Assembly (NCBI RefSeq): GCF_014281055.1
Contig: NZ_JACRSE010000008.1
Span: forward strand, 1-63,363
DNA from: Fluviispira vulneris
GTDB lineage: Bacteria; Bdellovibrionota_B; Oligoflexia; Silvanigrellales; Silvanigrellaceae
Reading direction: 5' to 3'
Length of the DNA stretch: 63,363 bases
Below, piece after piece: positions 59,009 to 63,363 of this stretch (within the stretch, counting starts at the first letter, position 1; the number at the start of each line of letters is the position of its first letter). The notes beneath the pieces were generated by a model that saw nothing but the letters and a program-made list of their open reading frames with translations, ran no database searches and was not told where the DNA came from. Made by a program: the position numbers and the translations under genes.

Positions 59009-59404
59009 ATGAAAAAAACATACAAAACGGAAATTGACGAAAATATTTTAGAGCTGCTAAAAGAAACTGAAATAGAAATAAGAGTAGCTGACTCTTTAAA
59101 AGACGCAAATATTAATTGGTTAGACGATAAAGCCAATGAACATTTAGCGTTATATACAAACGGAATAATATTCGTAAAATCACAATCTGAATATAATTAC
59201 GATGAACTAAATTTAATTGTTTTACATGAAGTAGGACATGCTTTTATACAACATCATCAAATGCGTGGATTTAATATTGATAAAAAAACAGAGGAAATAT
59301 CAGCAAATTGTATAGCTTTTACATTAGCTAATTTAATTGGAATTGAAGTCAATGATTTTATGATAGGACAGTTTAATAAATATAATGATTTAATTTTTGA
59401 TTAA
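59009..59404 (+). CDS. ImmA/IrrE-like metalloprotease
   Basis: 131 aa. HEVGH zinc motif near residue 74 (IVLHEVGHAFIQHH) and the downstream EEISANCIAFTLANLIGI, with the Glu expected as third ligand. ImmA-type proteases cut phage or mobile-element repressors on induction. Size matches the family. AAAGGA precedes the ATG. Confidence 0.75.
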   Translation: MKKTYKTEIDENILELLKETEIEIRVADSLKDANINWLDDKANEHLALYTNGIIFVKSQSEYNYDELNLIVLHEVGHAFIQHHQMRGFNIDKKTEEISANCIAFTLANLIGIEVNDFMIGQFNKYNDLIFD

Positions 59405-59419
59405 ATATAAGGCATTCAA

Positions 59420-59689
59420 ATGTTGTTTATACTAAACGCATCGAAAGAAAAATGGTTCAAAAAATATAGAAGCTTCACTTGCACGCCTGAAATGTGTCCT
59501 GCATGCAAAATAACGGCGTGGGAAGATGCTGTATTCCAATATTGGATAACAAAAGATCATGTGGGCTTTTTTAGAACATGCGAAAAGTGCAGTAAATTTC
59601 AAACTGTATTAACTCCAAGAAATATCAAAGAACAACAAAAATTAAATCGATTGGTTTTTAATCTAACATGCGAATATAGGGAAATATAA
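59420..59689 (+). CDS. cysteine-rich small protein
   Basis: 89 aa with CTPEMCPAC and CEKC, likely one zinc site. Its stop overlaps the start of the terminase-like gene, so the two are probably coupled. Function unknown. Confidence 0.55.
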   Translation: MLFILNASKEKWFKKYRSFTCTPEMCPACKITAWEDAVFQYWITKDHVGFFRTCEKCSKFQTVLTPRNIKEQQKLNRLVFNLTCEYREI

Positions 59690-60345
59690 TGCTAAAATTC
59701 AATGAATATATGAATAATACTTTTAAAGACCTGCATGAACACAGCTTTTTAAGCGATTTATTTAGTAATTTAGACAATTTTAAAGATGATTTATTAAATA
59801 AAAAATCACCACGATTGATTGTGAATATGCCGCCAAGGCATTTAAAAACCAGAACGTTAGCGTTGGGATTTCCTTTGTTTTTAGAATCATTTAAGAAGCT
59901 AAAAATCGCTGTATTTACGCATAACTATCCAAATTCATGTTATCTTAAAAATATTAGTCTAGAAATATCAGAATATAATGAGGTTTATTATTATTTTATA
60001 GGGCATGAAATCGAGAAAGAAAAATTTGACTTAATTATTATAGATGATCCTTTTTATTTCTATAGTGCATATAAATGCGAATATATAAATAATTATGTTA
60101 GTAATTTATTAAATAAAAATTTAAATAAAAATGGCGGTTTTATTCTAGTTGAGTCAAGGTATTCTGTTAATGATTTAACTAGCTATCTACTTAAAAATTA
60201 TAATGATTTTAAACTATTAAAATATAGAGCACTTGATATAGCCGATCAGCATTTTTCTTTAGAACATTTTCACAGAATAAAAAATAATTGCAGGCAAATA
60301 TTTGAATCGCTTTATCAGCAAGAGCCAGTATGTGAGGAAAAATAA
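59689..60345 (+). CDS. orphan terminase-like ATPase without nuclease domain
   Basis: 218 aa. It aligns with the ATPase part of TerL (11641-13068): KKSPRLIVNMPPRHLKT (Walker A at 48-54, where TerL has PPRHGKS), FDLIIIDDP (Walker B near 113-121), VESRYSVNDLTSYLL (TerL: QTRWHEDDLSGYLL) and a final FESLYQQEP (TerL: NAQYQQDP). The RNase H nuclease domain is absent. It lies in the early region far from the packaging genes. It may be a motor for another step, or a decayed copy that is still intact as an ORF. Confidence 0.7.
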   Translation: MLKFNEYMNNTFKDLHEHSFLSDLFSNLDNFKDDLLNKKSPRLIVNMPPRHLKTRTLALGFPLFLESFKKLKIAVFTHNYPNSCYLKNISLEISEYNEVYYYFIGHEIEKEKFDLIIIDDPFYFYSAYKCEYINNYVSNLLNKNLNKNGGFILVESRYSVNDLTSYLLKNYNDFKLLKYRALDIADQHFSLEHFHRIKNNCRQIFESLYQQEPVCEEK

Positions 60346-60824
60346 TGCAAATAATAACAAACATAAGAGAAATTGAAGAAAAAATTTGTGGAACGGAATA
60401 CGCAGGATTTTTAATTGAGACAGAAAAAAAATACAGAATGCACGGTGAAAACAGGTGTGATAAAATTTACTACATTTGTGTTGTAGATAATGAAGAGCAA
60501 TGTTGCGAAGATTTTGGCTATTTATCAACTCCTGATGACTATAAATCATTCATTGGTGCTGAGTTTTATTCGTACGAGGTCATTGATGTTGAGGACTCAA
60601 AAAACAAATTTGATAAATTTGAGTATAGCGGTGAAGAGCAAAAACTAAACATTAAAACATCGCACGGAGACATTCAATTTTCTGCATATAATTATCACAA
60701 TGGATATTACGAACACAGAATTATTGTTCAAAAATTTGAAGACGAAACAATGAGTGATATACATTTTAAAAATGAATTTTATAATGAAATATTTAAGAAA
60801 ATCATCAATAATTTTGGAGTATAA
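60345..60824 (+). CDS. DUF7448-like protein
   Basis: 159 aa. VVDNEEQCCEDFGYLSTPDDYKSFIGAEFYSYEVID and FSAYNYHNGYYEHRIIVQKF follow the DUF7448 pattern (paired Cys, later NGYY). Common in phage genomes with unknown role. Start overlaps the previous stop. Confidence 0.6.
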   Translation: MQIITNIREIEEKICGTEYAGFLIETEKKYRMHGENRCDKIYYICVVDNEEQCCEDFGYLSTPDDYKSFIGAEFYSYEVIDVEDSKNKFDKFEYSGEEQKLNIKTSHGDIQFSAYNYHNGYYEHRIIVQKFEDETMSDIHFKNEFYNEIFKKIINNFGV

Positions 60825-60827
60825 AAT

Positions 60828-61067
60828 ATGTGGTACCCAGATATAAAAATAGATAGTTGGCTTAAAAAATATCCTGCATTGAAGGAAAAATACCCTAAAA
60901 TCTGTACCTGTGGCGAAATTAGAAACGAAGCTGTACCTTTTGTTTCTGATAATTGGGTAGGTTTAAAATATTCTCGTTGCAAATGTGGGAAACTCTCATC
61001 TAGAGCAAGCATACCTAGATCAGAAAAACTTAGAAAAGAGCTAATGGAAATAATTTTAAATCTTTAA
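60828..61067 (+). CDS. small cysteine-containing protein
   Basis: 79 aa. CTCGEIRNE and SRCKCGKLSS give four Cys in two CxC pairs, consistent with a zinc site. No further clue. Confidence 0.5.
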   Translation: MWYPDIKIDSWLKKYPALKEKYPKICTCGEIRNEAVPFVSDNWVGLKYSRCKCGKLSSRASIPRSEKLRKELMEIILNL

Positions 61068-61093
61068 AAATATTATCAACAGGAATAGCTGTA

Positions 61094-61420
61094 ATGAATA
61101 AAACAGATTTTAATGCGGAATATGTTAGAGAGTTAAGAGCGTCGCAAATACAAAAAGAAAAAGAAGAATCTGACATTGAATATGATAAATTAATTAATAT
61201 TTTAAAAGAATTAATACTAAAAAATTCAATAGAAAATAAAGAATATATTATAATAACAAATGATGATTATCCCGTATTTAATAACCTTATTAAAACTAAA
61301 AATTATTCTGAATATCTTGTTAATTATTTTAACGCATTGGGTTTTAAAACTGAATACACAGAAACACGTGAGAGATGTTTTAACGGTAAAACAACAGCTC
61401 AATTCAAAATTGAATGGTAG
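61094..61420 (+). CDS. hypothetical protein, related to the 62408 gene
   Basis: 108 aa. A helical first half and an end YLVNYFNALGFKTEYTETR followed by FKIEW. A similar end (EYFVKLGYKIEI, IIISW) occurs at 62408-62749, so they are probable paralogues. Similar small proteins are frequent in phages. Confidence 0.5.
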   Translation: MNKTDFNAEYVRELRASQIQKEKEESDIEYDKLINILKELILKNSIENKEYIIITNDDYPVFNNLIKTKNYSEYLVNYFNALGFKTEYTETRERCFNGKTTAQFKIEW

Positions 61421-61425
61421 AAATT

Positions 61426-61908
61426 ATGAATGATTTTGAAAAAAAATGTGCAATTATAATACGAGAAATTTGTCAACGTTCAGAGAGAAGCCTTTCAGAA
61501 AATTTTATAAAATCGTGGCTTAAAAGCTGCATAAAATTAGGCGAAAAAAAAGCGATGTATGCGCTGGGAGAGATATATAAAAAAGCAAAACAAGGCTATC
61601 AAATACCATCTATTTTTGAATTTGAGCAGTTAGCAGAATCAGAGACAGAGCCTAGCATGCAAATTGCTGAAAGAATTATAAAAGGCATGAGCACGATTGG
61701 TGCGTATAACAATGATAAAGCGAAAGAATTTATCGGAGATATTGGCTGGAAAATTGTACAAAAAAACGGTGGATGGCAAGAGCTGTGCTATAATACGAAT
61801 CTAAAATACATTAATTTATTTAAAAAAGACCTTCTAAAACAAATTAAACAACTGAAAAAAGAAGAGAAAATAGAAAACCAAAATTTGTTAAGCGAGGCTC
61901 AAATATGA
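61426..61908 (+). CDS. possible helicase loader / lambda P-like protein
   Basis: 160 aa from ATG 61426; 61414 is an alternative and neither has a strong ribosome site. Helical, with KAKQGYQIPSIFEFEQLAE and DIGWKIVQKNGGWQELCYNTNLKYINLFKKDLLK; the G-W-x-L/I-C pattern near the end is seen in P-like loaders. It follows the O-like initiator in the same operon, the usual O-P order. Confidence 0.45.
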   Translation: MNDFEKKCAIIIREICQRSERSLSENFIKSWLKSCIKLGEKKAMYALGEIYKKAKQGYQIPSIFEFEQLAESETEPSMQIAERIIKGMSTIGAYNNDKAKEFIGDIGWKIVQKNGGWQELCYNTNLKYINLFKKDLLKQIKQLKKEEKIENQNLLSEAQI

Positions 61909-62180
61909 AGAGAAGTGTTATAAATAGAAAAATTAAGAAAAATTCAATAGAGCACATTTTAGAGTCTGCATGTGTACAGTTAACAAAAGAGAATTTTAGT
62001 TTAAGAGCCGTTTTGTTCTCATTAATTAAAGAAAATAATAGCGAGATTGAAGACAAAAATATTTATGAGTGGATTAATCAAAGCATGAAAAAATGCCCAA
62101 AATTGTCTGAGGAGCAGGAATTGCATATTTTAAGACAGGTTGATCAATATAAATTTGGAAAAGGGAATAAGCATGAATAA
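61905..62180 (+). CDS. hypothetical protein
   Basis: 91 aa, basic, helical. RRSVINRKIKKNSIEHILESACVQLTK-like start. Coupled by 4 bp to the previous gene and overlapping the next by 8 bp. Confidence 0.5.
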   Translation: MKRSVINRKIKKNSIEHILESACVQLTKENFSLRAVLFSLIKENNSEIEDKNIYEWINQSMKKCPKLSEEQELHILRQVDQYKFGKGNKHE

Positions 62181-62430
62181 TGATGAAATATTTGGAGTAA
62201 TATCTGTTTATGTATTTTGCTTATTCGTATACAGAATTGTTTGCTTTATAGTTCTATTGAAGATTGAAGAAATAATTGGAATAAACAGACGATCAATAAT
62301 TAAAAAAATAACAAATTTTATAAACTATATGATAACGCCCGAGTATAAACTATTTGATTTACATGATGCATTATTAAGAGAAAAATTAAAGTCAAGATGG
62401 AGAAAATATGATATCAGCAAACGAAGCTAA
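62173..62430 (+). CDS. small membrane protein
   Basis: 85 aa from the ATG at 62173 (AAAGGGAA upstream; the frame starts at 62140). One hydrophobic stretch (about residues 6-30) and a basic tail. Function unknown. Confidence 0.5.
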   Translation: MNNDEIFGVISVYVFCLFVYRIVCFIVLLKIEEIIGINRRSIIKKITNFINYMITPEYKLFDLHDALLREKLKSRWRKYDISKRS

Positions 62431-62749
62431 AGAATTAACAAATAAAAATGAAATATTTTACAAAGAAAAAAATTTAAACTTGTCAGCAATTTTCAATGAT
62501 GATTTGAATACGGTTATAAATTTAATCAGTGACAAAATAAATGAACAAATTAAAAACTTAGATTTTGAGGCATTGATTGATTTAAAAAAAGAAGATGAAT
62601 TATTAAAAAAATTTTTATATAAGTGGGCTTATAAAGACAAGCTTATGTTATTTAAAGAGTATTTTGTAAAACTGGGATATAAAATTGAAATATATTGGTC
62701 GAGATCGTTATATTTTACGCCAGATTTAATAATTATTAGCTGGGAATAA
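62408..62749 (+). CDS. hypothetical protein, related to the 61094 gene
   Basis: 113 aa. Begins ISANEAKELTNKN, a start often seen in small phage proteins, and ends YFVKLGYKIEIYWSRS then IIISW like the 61094 protein. Confidence 0.5.
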   Translation: MISANEAKELTNKNEIFYKEKNLNLSAIFNDDLNTVINLISDKINEQIKNLDFEALIDLKKEDELLKKFLYKWAYKDKLMLFKEYFVKLGYKIEIYWSRSLYFTPDLIIISWE

Positions 62750-62762
62750 TGGAGTAAATAAA

Positions 62763-63146
62763 ATGGAATTAACAGAGAATAGTTTCAATTTGGATAAATA
62801 CAATGCGATTAAATTAATGAATGAGGGTAGCGCTGTTGTTTCAAATTTAGGTGGAATTTATCATATTAAAGATGGGGAATTGAGTGTAGAAAAAAATGGT
62901 TTTGAATCGAAAATAGAATGGAAAGAATTTTTATCTGACGAAAATAAAAAAATGTTTCGAGTTTATAAAGAAGAAACGGAGTGGGGCATTGCGATTGAAA
63001 TTGACAATGCAGAGGTAAGCACAATTACAAATGCGTTTAAATCTGTGACTGAACTTTTTTATAATGTAAACTACGCGAGAAATAGATATAAAAAGCATTT
63101 GATTAAAATTTCGTTTAACAGAATAGATCATAAAAATGATGATTAA
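62763..63146 (+). CDS. small protein of a three-member family, copy 3, extended
   Basis: 127 aa. NAIKLMNEGSAVVSNLGGIYHIKDGELSVEKNGFESKIEWKEFL matches copies 1 and 2; a further 55 residues are specific to this copy. No ImmA-like gene follows here. Confidence 0.55.
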   Translation: MELTENSFNLDKYNAIKLMNEGSAVVSNLGGIYHIKDGELSVEKNGFESKIEWKEFLSDENKKMFRVYKEETEWGIAIEIDNAEVSTITNAFKSVTELFYNVNYARNRYKKHLIKISFNRIDHKNDD

Positions 63147-63241
63147 GACACATGCTCTTAAATTGCGCAAATTTGGGTTAATTATTTGATTTGTAACTAA
63201 CTAATTTCATTTAATTTTTTTACCAATGAAGAGCTGGAAAA

Positions 63242-63363
63242 ATGAAAAAAAAATTTGTTATTGGGATAGATGCAGGGCTTCGGGGTGGTGTAGCGTTACT
63301 GTACGGCAACGAATCAAAACAGGAGTTACTAGCATATGCGAGTTTATCAACTAGCAGTATTGG
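63242..63363 (+). CDS. RuvC-like Holliday junction resolvase, N-terminal part (partial)
   Basis: 40 codons and 2 bases. FVIGIDAGLRGGVALL is the first RNase H strand with the catalytic Asp of the RuvC family. AGAGCTGG precedes the ATG. The gene runs off the window end and its C-terminal part is at 1-324. The direct join gives a stop (TAA at base 5), so bases are missing or miscounted at the junction. Confidence 0.75.
   Translation, partial: MKKKFVIGIDAGLRGGVALLYGNESKQELLAYASLSTSSI

Noticed and set aside
59689-60345. Second complete large terminase
   Set aside because: The nuclease domain is missing and the gene ends soon after the YQQEP motif.
1-63363. Integrase and attachment site
   Set aside because: No tyrosine or serine recombinase was recognised in any ORF. 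With partition and rep genes present, extrachromosomal upkeep is more likely.
1-63363. Insertion sequences or transposase remnants
   Set aside because: No transposase-like protein or matching terminal inverted repeats were seen.

Overview
This window looks like an almost complete circular, strongly AT-rich phage-plasmid: a temperate contractile-tailed phage that lives as a plasmid. The two window ends are the two halves of one RuvC-like resolvase gene (N-terminal 40 codons at 63242-63363, C-terminal part at 1-324). A direct join is out of frame and too short, so a small piece of the circle seems to be missing. I see no integrase, transposase, rRNA, tRNA or CRISPR array. The host is not identified by the sequence. 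Base composition, Shine-Dalgarno use, a Bet/RecT recombinase, a lipoprotein signal and an MHS-type MFS transporter fit a low-GC proteobacterium, perhaps an intracellular gammaproteobacterium; that is a weak inference.

Layout. 325-2803: a small transcription unit with no ORF and a terminator, a HigBA toxin-antitoxin pair and small unknown genes. 3283-9730: a divergent promoter region, an acidic protein on the left and a rightward early operon (small proteins, DnaQ-like exonuclease, tandem zinc-binding paralogues, Cro-like regulator). 9849-11636: ParA-ParB with two identical parS-like palindromes. 11641-14211: leftward TerL, TerS and a coiled-coil protein, then two clusters of 11-bp-spaced TGTCCCA repeats, Phd-VapC and a lone XRE antitoxin-like gene. 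16745-41607: late genes (portal, MuF-like protein, DUF2213 protease/scaffold, DUF2184 capsid, neck, DUF3383 sheath, DUF3277 tube, frameshifted tail chaperone, tape measure, baseplate, lysis), interrupted by leftward cargo including a proline-rich lipoprotein. 41621-45411: acetyltransferase, secreted protein, a ParM/ParR partition operon, a probable toxin-antitoxin pair. 45509-50168: leftward Gp157, SSB, nucleotide 3'-phosphatase and two unknowns, divergent from RecT; then a MerR-like regulator. 50349-54375: CI-like repressor, MFS transporter, unknown gene, replication control region and a Rep-like protein with iterons inside its gene. 54386-63363: dUTPase, small proteins, possible anti-CBASS Acb2-like protein, lambda O-like initiator, ImmA/IrrE-like proteins, an orphan terminase-like ATPase, a possible helicase loader, and the resolvase start.

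Main points of interest. The ParM-like protein at 43383-44381 is circularly permuted: its phosphate-1 loop is the last 14 residues instead of the first. It sits beside a ParR-like gene and upstream TGCATAAATA repeats, so this is a candidate undescribed actin-type segregation system. Two bidirectional promoter regions (3714-3871 and 48491-48624) are mirror-image copies with three matching operators each, implying one switch for two early gene sets. A shared 18-bp motif, AATTTAGACAGTCCGTTC, precedes several late gene blocks. The element seems to have two replication modules (Rep-like with helically phased in-gene iterons, and O-like), two partition systems and up to three toxin-antitoxin loci.
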